From positions 1 through 50,413 of the forward strand of contig CALREW010000003.1 of the NCBI GenBank assembly GCA_943356415.1: DNA of 50,413 nucleotides, written 5' to 3'. Under the pieces are notes generated by a model that saw nothing but the letters and a program-made list of their open reading frames with translations, did no database searches and had not been told where the DNA came from. The DNA comes from Candidatus Nomurabacteria bacterium (GTDB lineage Bacteria; Patescibacteriota; Minisyncoccia; Phycocordibacterales; SBAW01). Shown here in pieces: positions 29,731 through 39,022 of this stretch; the stretch's first letter is position 1, and every line of letters begins with the position of its first letter. A program made the translations under genes and the position numbers.

Positions 29731-30240
29731 TTAGCTATGGCGACCGCTGCGAGTTCCCACGACACCTTCTACCTTGTGTCGCGCGAGCGCGGATGCCGGT
29801 GTCCAGAGATAGCCGGAGCGGATGGTCGGATCGATGGAAGGGAGCGGCAATGTAGGAAAGACGAACCAACGTCCTTCCGGCGTTGTCCTCACCGCCAAAA
29901 GCCCAGCTTCTTCGTGAACGGTGAGCTCACGCTCCTTCTTCTTGCCGAGTGCCTCGAGCGCGAACCCGCTGAGTTTCCCGCGAGCGCACAACAAGTCATG
30001 GAGATCGAAGTTCGCCGCTTTCGTCGGCAGCCGTTCTTTCTCCAGACGCCTTAGTTCGACGCGCGCCTCATTGCAACGGTCCTCGCATGCGGCAATCAGT
30101 ACGAGAAGCCGCTGCACGTCCGGCCCCAGTTCGGCAACCGGACGATCGTAGGGTAGTAAACGTGGCACTTCGGCAAAGAGTTTTTGTACCGAAGCGATCG
30201 ACACGGTCCGTACGCTCGGGCAGCGTTGATGGAGTTCCAT
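29731..30240 (-). CDS. hypothetical protein
   Basis: 169 aa; RBS-like GGGGAAG upstream; hairpin at 3' end (29714-29731). Confidence 0.5.
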   Translation of the reverse strand: MELHQRCPSVRTVSIASVQKLFAEVPRLLPYDRPVAELGPDVQRLLVLIAACEDRCNEARVELRRLEKERLPTKAANFDLHDLLCARGKLSGFALEALGKKKERELTVHEEAGLLAVRTTPEGRWFVFPTLPLPSIDPTIRSGYLWTPASALARHKVEGVVGTRSGRHS

Positions 30241-30406
30241 TGCTTCTTCCCCGCTCTTTTGTTCGAGTGAGGATCGCTAGAGGACGATCCTCCTTAATCA
30301 AACTACCGGTCCAACACACTCACAAGCGCAGTAGGTGTACAACTGGTGTTTGCGCGACAAAGCTCACGCCGAAGCGTGAGCTTGCCGAACTGACCTCGCA
30401 GTCAGT

Positions 30407-30598
30407 TCAAGCTGGGTTCTTCCAGCCTTCCTGTTTGCGAATCTCGATGAGTTGCGGGAGGGCGATGGCGCTCACATCCCACCCTTTCTCCTTGCAGTAT
30501 TTTTCAGAGAACGCTGCTCGCTTCTGCATCAGCAAAAGCTGGTCGTCACTTGCGCCCAAGATGCTGTGTTCTCGGTCGCCCAGTCTGATCACCGACAT
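30407..30598 (-). CDS. small conserved-looking protein, unknown
   Basis: 63 aa with consensus RBS CAGGAGGAAAAT-ATG. Confidence 0.6.
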   Translation of the reverse strand: MSVIRLGDREHSILGASDDQLLLMQKRAAFSEKYCKEKGWDVSAIALPQLIEIRKQEGWKNPA

Positions 30599-30644
30599 AT
30601 TTTCCTCCTGGTTGTACCTGCTGTCTTTTCCGCGCGGCGCTCGG

Positions 30645-31748
30645 TTACTTCACTTCTACGAACGCAGCACTTTGATCGACTCGGTAGAGCTTTGCTTCGC
30701 CGCGATTTACCGCGATGCGGCTGCCTGACGTGAAATCTATTTCCCCGTCAACGCCGATGTATTTGACCGACGCGAGGCCCGCAAGCCAGTTGCTGCTATC
30801 TGCGTCATACGCTTTCGCGATGGTGCGGATTGTCTCGTAACTGTTTTGCGCCTCTGCAAGCGGATAGTTTTGGTACGCAGCTTCGTAGGCACGAACGAAC
30901 TCTTCGTTTGGTAGCCAATCGGTGAACCACACGTTCCCGAGTTGCTCGGGCGCAGTTCTCCCTGTGCGCAGTGCTTGTCCGATGACGCTCGTGGTGAGCA
31001 CTGGTGCAGCGATGTTGTTCTCATTGAGGGCCTTCACGGCGCGTTCAGCGAGCGAGCTCACCATAAAGATTGCATCGGGGTTAGCCTGTTTTATTTTTGC
31101 GACTTCAGTGCGGTAATCAGCGCTGTAATCTGCTGTGCAGCTTTTCCCTACTACGGTAATGCCGCGTTTTGCAGCAATATCCGCGAAGAGTGCAGAATGC
31201 GCTGCGCCCCATGCGTCGTTCCAACAAAGTTCGTACACCTTCTTTACTTCAGGATGCAGCGCGAAGAATCGTTCCATGGGCGCCCGTTGGCTTTCTATCC
31301 GGTGACCAAGTGTAAAGAAGTACGGACTGTCTCCCTCGACCGATGTGTCCATGACGGTCGGCGAGATGAGTGTCATCTTCTTCCCTTCTGCAACAGGTAT
31401 CATCGGATTTGTCGTGTACGACCATACGTCGCCGACGACAATATCGACGCCGTCGATCGTTGTTAGTTTCTGAAGCGCGCTGATGCCCATCTTTGCGTCG
31501 GATTTATCATCTTCAACAATAAGTACAAGTTTTCGTCCGCCCGCACCTCCCTCTTTGTTTACCTCCTCAACCGCGAGCTTCGCCGCGTTGAGGTTGTACT
31601 CAGACCACAGGCTTTCCGAACCGGTAAGTCCCATGACGACGCCGATCTTTAAATCGGACGTATTAGAGTGTTCATTGGAAAGTATGGCCGCACCGAAGGC
31701 TACTACCACCGCAACTGCGGCGAAGCCTAGCCAGAATTTGCTGTTCAT
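30645..31748 (-). CDS. LivK/Peripla_BP_6-like ligand-binding protein, N-terminally TM-anchored (SBP1)
   Basis: LKIGVVMGLTGSESLWSEYNLNAAKLAVEEVNKEGGAGGRKLVLIVEDDKSDAKMG; start trimmed to MNSKFW. Confidence 0.88.
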   Translation of the reverse strand: MNSKFWLGFAAVAVVVAFGAAILSNEHSNTSDLKIGVVMGLTGSESLWSEYNLNAAKLAVEEVNKEGGAGGRKLVLIVEDDKSDAKMGISALQKLTTIDGVDIVVGDVWSYTTNPMIPVAEGKKMTLISPTVMDTSVEGDSPYFFTLGHRIESQRAPMERFFALHPEVKKVYELCWNDAWGAAHSALFADIAAKRGITVVGKSCTADYSADYRTEVAKIKQANPDAIFMVSSLAERAVKALNENNIAAPVLTTSVIGQALRTGRTAPEQLGNVWFTDWLPNEEFVRAYEAAYQNYPLAEAQNSYETIRTIAKAYDADSSNWLAGLASVKYIGVDGEIDFTSGSRIAVNRGEAKLYRVDQSAAFVEVK

Positions 31749-31777
31749 ATATCGCAACTACGTTGGTAAATGCCCTC

Positions 31778-31793
31778 CAATACGGCCGTATTG
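31778..31793. promoter_or_regulatory. perfect 16-bp palindrome CAATACGGCCGTATTG in SBP1/TrmB2 intergenic region
   Basis: Read directly; in the 5' leader of SBP1. Confidence 0.55.
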
Positions 31794-31831
31794 CTAAGTA
31801 AATTATGAAGTATTTTACGGAATAGTCAATA

Positions 31832-31868
31832 TTTATCATAAAACAATGATGGTAAGTTTTGTGATAAA
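31832..31868. promoter_or_regulatory. inverted repeat TTTATCATAAAAC-N11-GTTTTGTGATAAA
   Basis: 12 of 13 positions pair; located between divergent SBP1 and TrmB2. Confidence 0.5.
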
Positions 31869-31900
31869 AAAGCCTTATAAAATAAAGTATACTAATACCA

Positions 31901-32671
31901 ATGCCAGAAAATAAAGATGAAAGTGAAGTACTAAAAAAACTTACCGATCTTGGCCTCTCTGAAAAAGAAGCTCGGGTATATATTGCCCTTCTGTCGAGAG
32001 AGTATGTTGGTACCTCCAAACTCATCCATGCAACAGGCCTCCATAGCCAGTATGTATACGACGCACTCATTGGGCTTGAGGCAAAAGGTCTCGCCCATCA
32101 CGTTATTCATAGTGGAAGGAAGCGTTTTGCAGCTCAAACGCCAAAACACCTCGAAACGTTGATTCAAGAAAAAAAGCGCACCGTAGATGCGCTGGTTCCG
32201 CAACTGATGGCACTCTCTGGTAAGGGAGATTTGCAGACGTTTGAAATTTATCAGGGCGTTGAGTCGTGCAAGGCGCAAGATTTCAGAATGCTTGAAGAAG
32301 CGCCTGTGGGCGAGCGTCTCGATATCATTGGCGATGAAGGTCGAAGATTTTTTGATTTGATGGGAGACGATATCGACGTGTACGAATCGATGCGCATTGA
32401 AAAGAAAGTTCACTTGCGTCACATTGTCTCTCCCAACAACGCGACAGAAGTGCTCGAGGCGCTCCAGAGACCAAAATACTTTGAACTACGCACGCTTACC
32501 GGTTTTGCCGTCGGACATATAAATACACTCGTGTGGAGTAGTCACATCTCACTTCACGCATTCGGAAACCCCACCACAACGTTTACGCTGAAGGACCGGG
32601 AAGTAGCACAAAGCTACCGGAACTTTTTCGACGCACTGTGGGCCAAGTGCGACCCAGTTTCGAAGGTATAA
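31901..32671 (+). CDS. TrmB family transcriptional regulator (no. 2)
   Basis: LTDLGLSEKEARVYIALLSREYVGTSKLIHATGLHSQYVYDALIGLEAKGLAHHV. Confidence 0.85.
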   Translation: MPENKDESEVLKKLTDLGLSEKEARVYIALLSREYVGTSKLIHATGLHSQYVYDALIGLEAKGLAHHVIHSGRKRFAAQTPKHLETLIQEKKRTVDALVPQLMALSGKGDLQTFEIYQGVESCKAQDFRMLEEAPVGERLDIIGDEGRRFFDLMGDDIDVYESMRIEKKVHLRHIVSPNNATEVLEALQRPKYFELRTLTGFAVGHINTLVWSSHISLHAFGNPTTTFTLKDREVAQSYRNFFDALWAKCDPVSKV

Positions 32672-32704
32672 CAAAGCCGAGCGGCCTAAGCCGCTCGGCT
32701 TTGT
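32671..32704. terminator. bidirectional terminator between TrmB2 and SBP2
   Basis: ACAAAGCCGAGCGG-cctaag-CCGCTCGGCTTTGT. Confidence 0.85.
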
Positions 32705-32723
32705 TTGGAGTATCTATGGAGTC

Positions 32724-33836
32724 TTAGTACGCAACGTACGTTCCGTTGGTGAACTTCTCAAGTCGAACGGGAGTCATGCTACCCGCGTGGTCAGCGCTGA
32801 ACGCAAACTGACCGTTGGGAGTTGTAAAGGTGTGTGAACCAAGATATGAAGCAACGCTTTTAGTGTCAGCCGATTTGGCGACCGCCTCAGCAAGGATGTA
32901 GACCGCATCGTAGGCGCGGTTAGAAGAATTGGTTGGCTGAACTGTGTAGCGGGCACGGAATTTTTCCTTATACGCATCGGTCGAAACTTCCCAGTTGAGC
33001 ACGGTGAATCCTTCGAAAACCTTTGGGTCGGCACCCTTCGCTGCAAGTGCGTCTGCAAGTCCGGTGTGGATGACATACTTCGGATTGAAGCCAATTGCTT
33101 TTGCTTGCGATACGAATGTCGCTGGATCGGGACCAATCATGTCGAGGAATACAACGTCCACGCCCGCGTTCTTCAATTTTAGTACCGTTGTGCGGAAGTC
33201 GTTGTTGCCTATTTGCTTATAGGTCTCATCAACGACACTCCCCTTACCGCGCTCATTCGAAAGCGTATTGAGTGTTTTTGTTATCTCTGCACCGAAGGCA
33301 GACTCAAAGCGAACCACTGCAATTTTCTTCCAGCTTTCTTTATCAAGATACGAACTCATCGTGCCTACCATCTTCGAGAAGTCGCTCATCATAGTGAAGC
33401 TCATTTCGTTGGTGTCGAATGCTCCTGCGATGCGGGGACTCGAAGGAGTGATGACAACAACATTTCCGGTCTTTGCGAGCGCAAACACAGGCTGGGTTAC
33501 GAAGTCGAAGTTGCTGCCGATAATAGCGTCAACATGATCAACGCTCGTAAATTTTTGATACAACCCCGCAGCGGCTTTAGGGTCAGTGCGGTCGTCTTCA
33601 TACACGACCTCAACCATGCGGCCATCAACGCCGCCTGCTTTGTTGATTTCATCAACTGCAAGGTCGATGCCTTTTTTCGACATTTCACCAAACTGCGCTG
33701 CGACGCCGGTTTGAGAAATAAGCGCCCCGATTCGTATCGGTGCTCCAGTTTTAGTCTCCTTCTTTGAACCTCCCCACATCCAAACGCCAAGCGCGATAAG
33801 GATGATGACCACGACACCTGTGAAGTATTTCGACAT
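32724..33836 (-). CDS. LivK-like ligand-binding protein, TM-anchored (SBP2)
   Basis: IRIGALISQTGVAAQFGEMSKKGIDLAVDEINKAGGVDGRMVEVVYEDDRTDPKAAAGLYQKF. Confidence 0.9.
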   Translation of the reverse strand: MSKYFTGVVVIILIALGVWMWGGSKKETKTGAPIRIGALISQTGVAAQFGEMSKKGIDLAVDEINKAGGVDGRMVEVVYEDDRTDPKAAAGLYQKFTSVDHVDAIIGSNFDFVTQPVFALAKTGNVVVITPSSPRIAGAFDTNEMSFTMMSDFSKMVGTMSSYLDKESWKKIAVVRFESAFGAEITKTLNTLSNERGKGSVVDETYKQIGNNDFRTTVLKLKNAGVDVVFLDMIGPDPATFVSQAKAIGFNPKYVIHTGLADALAAKGADPKVFEGFTVLNWEVSTDAYKEKFRARYTVQPTNSSNRAYDAVYILAEAVAKSADTKSVASYLGSHTFTTPNGQFAFSADHAGSMTPVRLEKFTNGTYVAY

Positions 33837-33972
33837 ATGGTATGCCCGTTACGTTTAATTACAACAACACTTTACCAGCAAACAGTCAATAATAAAAGGG
33901 TCCAATATGACAATTTTTAGCTACTAAATCCCTTTTAAAATAAGGCTTTTAAGAATATAGTCATATATATCT

Positions 33973-34746
33973 ATGACAATGCATTTAGACGACTCTGAAC
34001 ATGAAGCCATTCTCCCAGCACTTCGAAAGATGGGCCTCACTGATATCGATGCGTCTGTCTATATCTGTTTATTAGAACGCGGTGTGCCACTCATGGGTTC
34101 CAAAGTTGCAACACGGCTCTCTCTCCACCGGCAATACGTATATGCGTCTGTACAAAAACTTTTGCGCATGGGGCTCATTGAAGAAGTTCCCTCAGGTGCG
34201 CGCAGTACCTATAAAGCACTGCCTCCCCAGTACCTCACGACGCTCGCGCGTAAACAACTTGAGGAAGTAGAGGTTGCAGCGCGCGAACTTGAACGCGTTT
34301 CATCCATCGGGGCGGAACAGGATTTTGAAGCCTATCGTGGGACGAGACAAGTTTTCGAATTTGAAGAACGATTCGTACACGATTTAGAAGATAACGAAAC
34401 GCAGTACATTATTGGTGGCAGTACCGGAAAATTTCTTGGTTTTTTTGGGGAGCGATATGAAGCGATTAGCCGCATCGCCGCAGCAAAAAATTTACAAAGC
34501 AAATATCTTGCCTCAAACGCAGACCTCGTCCATCTCGCCTATGTACAAACCATCTTCCCCCGCTTCGAATATCGCGTTATCCCAAATATGCCCGAGATGA
34601 TCATGTCGACCGTGATACGCCACAATGGCGTGACGTTTTATAGCTTCGGCAATCCCCCGCTCGTTCACATCCTGCGTTCAAAAATTGTGTTTGAGGATTA
34701 CAAAAAATTTTTTGATATTCTGTGGGAGATGGCCGTGCCACAGTAG
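33973..34746 (+). CDS. TrmB family transcriptional regulator (no. 3)
   Basis: LRKMGLTDIDASVYICLLERGVPLMGSKVATRLSLHRQYVYASVQKLLRMGLIEEV. Confidence 0.85.
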   Translation: MTMHLDDSEHEAILPALRKMGLTDIDASVYICLLERGVPLMGSKVATRLSLHRQYVYASVQKLLRMGLIEEVPSGARSTYKALPPQYLTTLARKQLEEVEVAARELERVSSIGAEQDFEAYRGTRQVFEFEERFVHDLEDNETQYIIGGSTGKFLGFFGERYEAISRIAAAKNLQSKYLASNADLVHLAYVQTIFPRFEYRVIPNMPEMIMSTVIRHNGVTFYSFGNPPLVHILRSKIVFEDYKKFFDILWEMAVPQ

Positions 34747-34752
34747 CAACTT

Positions 34753-35583
34753 TCAACTTTTTGGCACGCGACTTGCCTCGAAACCGGGACGCTCTTTTTT
34801 TGAAATGGCATTTGCAAAGAAGACAATTGCCCAGCGCGATGTTGTGTCAGAGTGGGTATCCTCGGAAAGTTGAACGACATCGTGCCAAATTGGCTTAAAC
34901 CGCTCGTCGGTCATTGTTTGCAAATCAAGTGCGGGCATAAAGAGTGCCGCGCCGCTACGGTGTATCACGGGATAAAGCGTTTCCGGCGATACGCCGACGC
35001 GTAGACCCGGCGCACTCTCAGCAAGAGCTAAGGTCGCCCCTCCGACGTCGTAGTGTGCTGCAGCAAGAAAAGCTCCTTCCCCAGCTTTGTCATATTTAAG
35101 GAACCGCAAAATAGTATTTGTCTGAGGCTCTGTTGTATTGGGGAAATATTCTGTAAACACACCGGGAAACTCATGGTCGAGCAATTCAACAATCGAACGC
35201 AATGTTGCAGTCGCGGCCACGTTAACAGCTCGCGCGTGAGCAAGGAATGTTTGAGCGCGTGGGTCGTTTGCCGCAGGCAATGACGCGATGTGAGATTCAT
35301 ACCCTGGGTGATAGTGGAAAAATTCTTTGTTATCGCGAGCATTATCTACTCCCCTTTTACGCAGACGATATCCTGGAATGCTGTAACTTCGCGCGGGTGC
35401 GTTTGGTGGTGTAAAAGAATCCTTCACTTCTTGTGGGAGGTTCAAGAATTGTAAATATGATTCTGCAGCGGCAGAGAGTTCCGTAAATGAAAGTGGAAAG
35501 GGTATTTCGGCAACATGTCGGCGAGAGATTTCGTCCACCAACTCATCGAACCGTTGTTTTTTGTCGCCGAACAGAGTCTGCAT
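34753..35583 (-). CDS. isopenicillin-N-synthase-like 2OG-Fe(II) oxygenase
   Basis: LRFLKYDKAGEGAFLAAAHYDVGGATLALAESAPGLRVG...WHDVVQLSEDTHSDTTSRWAIVFFAN: HxD, distal H and Arg arrangement. Confidence 0.65.
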   Translation of the reverse strand: MQTLFGDKKQRFDELVDEISRRHVAEIPFPLSFTELSAAAESYLQFLNLPQEVKDSFTPPNAPARSYSIPGYRLRKRGVDNARDNKEFFHYHPGYESHIASLPAANDPRAQTFLAHARAVNVAATATLRSIVELLDHEFPGVFTEYFPNTTEPQTNTILRFLKYDKAGEGAFLAAAHYDVGGATLALAESAPGLRVGVSPETLYPVIHRSGAALFMPALDLQTMTDERFKPIWHDVVQLSEDTHSDTTSRWAIVFFANAISKKERPGFEASRVPKS

Positions 35584-35617
35584 GAGGACTACTATAGCAG
35601 TGTCACTTTAAACGCGA

Positions 35618-35645
35618 AGCGGGCGCCGATCTCTCGGCGCCCGCT
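35618..35645 (-). terminator. rho-independent terminator
   Basis: AGCGGGCGCCGA-tctc-TCGGCGCCCGCT. Confidence 0.7.
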
Positions 35646-35666
35646 CTGCTTGCCTCGCGGCAAGAC

Positions 35667-36833
35667 TTAGGTTTTGCTGCGGGTGTAGACCACCTCGCCG
35701 GCGCCATCGTACTTCGAGTGGATGACGAGCTTCGGGTTGTCGGAGCGTTGACCAATCCGGCCGCAGATCCGGGCTTCCTTGCCATGCGTCGCTGCGAGCT
35801 TGATGAAGCGCAGCGCTTCCTCCTCGCTCTCAATCACCACGAGGAGCCCTTGGCCGCCGTTGTTGCTGCGGTACGCTCGCTCAGCGGGCATCGACTGCCC
35901 GAGCCACTCCTTGCACGCGTGCATCACTGGGAGAGGGTCGTAGAGGTCGGAGAGTTCGGCGTCGAATCCGAAATACAGGATGGCATCCTGGCCGAATTTG
36001 TCGCAGATTCCGCCGCCGGTGATATGCGCGATGTAGCTGATGTCGATCCGCTCGAAATGCGGATTCCAACCATTAGCGTCGGCGAGCAGCTTGTCGTAGA
36101 TGACAGACGGCACTGCCGCCGCCTCGATCCACTCCTGCGCATCAGGATGATCCCACCATGCTTCGCCGAAGCGCGCGGCCAAGGCCTTACGCATGTCGGT
36201 GTAGCCGTTGCCACGCAAACCGCACTCGCGCACGGCGACAACGTACTGCTTTGCCGCGACACGCGAGCCGTCGATGAGCCGGTCGTCACGGTATATGCCG
36301 AAGCCGACGCCCGCCCACAGGAACGGCAGCGTCGGGTCGGGCACTTCGCTTCCGACGAATGGCCCCATGATCGCCGTCTCGCCGTTGAAGATGGTCCACC
36401 CGACCTCCATGGATGCCTCGTAGAGGCCGGCATAGAGATCGATCACGGCTTGCCGCTGCGGTGAACGAGGTTCGCCCGCCGTCCGCACATCGAGCACATT
36501 GGTCATGAGCACTGGCTTGCCTCCCCAACGACTGACATCGGTTGAGGGCATAGCGCACAGATCCCAACCGGCGGTCTTGTGCCTGCGCCTGATATCGACG
36601 AGGCCGGGTTTGGTCCCGATGCCATCCGGTGCGAGGGTGAAAACCGCATCCCTCGGCAGATGTTCGTGGTTCAGCTCGAACCGCGACGGGCCACGGAAGT
36701 TGCCCTTCGGCCGGATGATCCGGATGTACGGCGCGCAGTTGCCGTCCGTCATGCTGCAGTACTTCGCCGCAATGCGGCTAACGGCATCGTTGCCGTCGAA
36801 GTCGAACAGCCCGTCGTCGTCTGGTTTTGCCAT
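35667..36833 (-). CDS. PurM/AIR-synthase-like protein
   Basis: 388 aa; 'LAPDGIGTKPGLVD', 'DLCAMPSTDVSRWGGKPVLMTNVLDV', 'IAHITGGGICDKFG', 'NNGGQGLLVVIESEEEALRFIKLA'. Confidence 0.75.
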   Translation of the reverse strand: MAKPDDDGLFDFDGNDAVSRIAAKYCSMTDGNCAPYIRIIRPKGNFRGPSRFELNHEHLPRDAVFTLAPDGIGTKPGLVDIRRRHKTAGWDLCAMPSTDVSRWGGKPVLMTNVLDVRTAGEPRSPQRQAVIDLYAGLYEASMEVGWTIFNGETAIMGPFVGSEVPDPTLPFLWAGVGFGIYRDDRLIDGSRVAAKQYVVAVRECGLRGNGYTDMRKALAARFGEAWWDHPDAQEWIEAAAVPSVIYDKLLADANGWNPHFERIDISYIAHITGGGICDKFGQDAILYFGFDAELSDLYDPLPVMHACKEWLGQSMPAERAYRSNNGGQGLLVVIESEEEALRFIKLAATHGKEARICGRIGQRSDNPKLVIHSKYDGAGEVVYTRSKT

Positions 36834-36968
36834 CGCCCGTCCTTTCCGGTGTACGTTGGTTGATGTCGAGTTCGGATTTGGTTGCCAAATATACGCAAAG
36901 CTTCCTGAATCACCCTATCTTGCAGAGCCGTTGTGTCAATCTGGAAAAAGTGAGTACTATAACGGCAC

Positions 36969-37772
36969 ATGAAGCTCGTATCGTGGAACGTCAACGGCAT
37001 CCGCGCGGTGCATAAAAAAGGGCTTTTTCTCGCATTTGTCGAAGACGTAAAAGCAGACGTTATTTGTCTGCAGGAAACCAAAGCTGAGCAGGGACAATCC
37101 GAAATAGACTTGCCTCAGTATGAGGAATATTGGAATTCATCGAAGGGTCGTAAGGGTTATAGCGGCACGGCCATTTTTAGCAAAGAGAAACCGTTATCCG
37201 TTTCCTATGATTTCCCGGAGGAAATAATAAAGAAGTTCAAAGTAGATAAAGACGAGTATGGCAATTTAAACGAAGAAGGTCGCATCGTTGTTGCTGAATT
37301 TGAAAAGTTTTTTGTAGCGACGGTCTACACACCAAACTCAAAGCCAGATCTCTCTCGTCTCTCACTTCGCCACAAGATTTGGGACCCGGCCTTCCTTGCA
37401 TACATGCAATTGCTCGAGAAAAAGAAGCCAGTTATTTTCTGCGGCGACCTCAATGTTGCTCACACCGAAATAGATCTTGCGAATCCAAAAGCAAATGAAG
37501 GCGAGCATGGATACACTAAAGAAGAGCGCGAAGGGATGGATAATTACGTTGCAGCTGGTTTTCTAGACACGTTCCGTTACTTTCATCCTGAGGAGAAAAA
37601 CAGATACACCTGGTGGACGCACTGGGCCAACGCTCGCGCGAGGAACGTCGGCTGGCGCATTGATTATCTTCTTGCTTCGAAGTCTTTAGAGAAGAAGTTG
37701 AAGTCCGCCGATATCCGCGACGACATTATGGGTTCTGATCACTGCCCGGTCACGTTGGAAGTAAACCTATAA
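36969..37772 (+). CDS. xth: exodeoxyribonuclease III family
   Basis: MKLVSWNVNGIRAVHKKG, DVICLQETKA, FCGDLNVAHTEIDL, GWRIDYLLAS, GSDHCPVTLEV. Confidence 0.93.
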   Translation: MKLVSWNVNGIRAVHKKGLFLAFVEDVKADVICLQETKAEQGQSEIDLPQYEEYWNSSKGRKGYSGTAIFSKEKPLSVSYDFPEEIIKKFKVDKDEYGNLNEEGRIVVAEFEKFFVATVYTPNSKPDLSRLSLRHKIWDPAFLAYMQLLEKKKPVIFCGDLNVAHTEIDLANPKANEGEHGYTKEEREGMDNYVAAGFLDTFRYFHPEEKNRYTWWTHWANARARNVGWRIDYLLASKSLEKKLKSADIRDDIMGSDHCPVTLEVNL

Positions 37773-37775
37773 ACA

Positions 37776-37813
37776 AACAAAATGTTCGAGGCCCGGGCCT
37801 CGAACATTTTGTT
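37776..37813. terminator. bidirectional terminator
   Basis: AACAAAATGTTCGAGGCCCGGGCCTCGAACATTTTGTT perfect palindrome. Confidence 0.85.
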
Positions 37814-37832
37814 CTAACAAGAAGTTGGCAGA

Positions 37833-38945
37833 CTAGTGGATCTCGACGATCTTCCCTCCCTTGATCTGGTAGAAGGTGATGGCAGGAGTGATGAGTTTGC
37901 CGCTGAGGGACTCTGTCGCTGCTACGGTTGCACTTGGTGCAACGGTAGGAGGATGCACATGAGCAACGATGCACTGCGCATCCTGCTTATCGCAGGCAAG
38001 CTGCGCCTCGTAGAGCGAGAGCACGGCGTCATATATGAATGCAGCATTCTGCAGGTCGCTCGGTTTCGTTTCTCCGTACGTCTTGTTGTACAGAGTCACG
38101 AACGACTCATTTACTGGCGAGTCGAAGAGACGGACACCCTCCATTGCTTGGAGGCCAAGCGTGTTCACAATCGCCTCGGTTGCACAGTTGAGGCGGTTGC
38201 AGAAAACCTCTGCCGTAAGACCGAGCTCACTGCGCTGTTTAAGGAACGCGAGTGAAGTAGGTTCGAAAGAAACCAATACGATTGCTCCAACTTTCTGAGC
38301 CTGTAACTTAATGATTTCGGTTCGAAGGTCGGGCTTGGGGCCACCGTTGGTGGCGGCAAGAGAAAGTGTTGTAACTTCACTGTCGCTGTAGGTCTGTTTG
38401 AGGCCGCGCACGCAGTCCTTCATCACACCTGCTTCATCAAGCATCGCGACGGTCTGTATGCCGCGGGCCTTTGCGTCGCGAGCGTAGCGAGCACAAGCAT
38501 CTTCGACGTCAATGAACGTCTTCACTGCCAGCGGATTGTTAAGTCCAGGATCTGAACTGAAGCCGCTGAAAATGAAAGGCTTTTCCGCAGCCTTTGCGAT
38601 AGGTGATATGGCGTTGTTAGGACCAGTAAATTCAGACATAAGCGCATCAACACCATCTATGGTGATAAGTTTCTGCGCCGCTGAGGCAGCAACCTTTGGG
38701 TCGCTCTGTGAATCCTCGACGATAACCTTCGCCTTCATGTCAGGATTGCGCTCGTTGAGCACGTGCTCTGCAAGAAGCGCAGCGTTGCGGCTCTTCTCGC
38801 CTGCTGAGGCGGACTTCCCTGTTAGAGGGAGTACTACGCCGATACGGACTTCGTTAGAGTGTGCGCTCGAACCTTCGAAGAAATAAGCGGCGAATACTGC
38901 TAAACCTACGACTATAAGCCCTGCTGCGATGTATAACTTTTTCAT
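37833..38945 (-). CDS. LivK-like ligand-binding protein, TM-anchored (SBP3)
   Basis: VRIGVVLPLTGKSASAGEKSRNAALLAEHVLNERNPDMKAKVIVEDSQSDPKVAASAAQKLI. Confidence 0.9.
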   Translation of the reverse strand: MKKLYIAAGLIVVGLAVFAAYFFEGSSAHSNEVRIGVVLPLTGKSASAGEKSRNAALLAEHVLNERNPDMKAKVIVEDSQSDPKVAASAAQKLITIDGVDALMSEFTGPNNAISPIAKAAEKPFIFSGFSSDPGLNNPLAVKTFIDVEDACARYARDAKARGIQTVAMLDEAGVMKDCVRGLKQTYSDSEVTTLSLAATNGGPKPDLRTEIIKLQAQKVGAIVLVSFEPTSLAFLKQRSELGLTAEVFCNRLNCATEAIVNTLGLQAMEGVRLFDSPVNESFVTLYNKTYGETKPSDLQNAAFIYDAVLSLYEAQLACDKQDAQCIVAHVHPPTVAPSATVAATESLSGKLITPAITFYQIKGGKIVEIH

Positions 38946-38992
38946 ATGACAACATGGTATAGTTCAAATGCAGAGTGGCACATATGGCCACA

Positions 38993-39010
38993 TGGTGACT
39001 TTAATCACCA
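38993..39010. promoter_or_regulatory. palindrome TGGTGA-ctttaa-TCACCA between SBP3 and TrmB4
   Basis: Perfect 6-bp arms just 5' of the TrmB4 start codon. Confidence 0.5.
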
Positions 39011-39022
39011 CTTAAAATACCT

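Noticed and set aside
30087-30728. 213-aa plus-strand ORF spanning 29731-30240, the 63-aa gene and the SBP1 3' end
   Set aside because: Overlaps three better-supported minus-strand features, including a gene with a consensus RBS.
35718-36464. 248-aa plus-strand ORF opposite the PurM-like gene
   Set aside because: Antisense to a well-supported PurM-like CDS in GC-rich DNA; long shadow ORFs are expected there.
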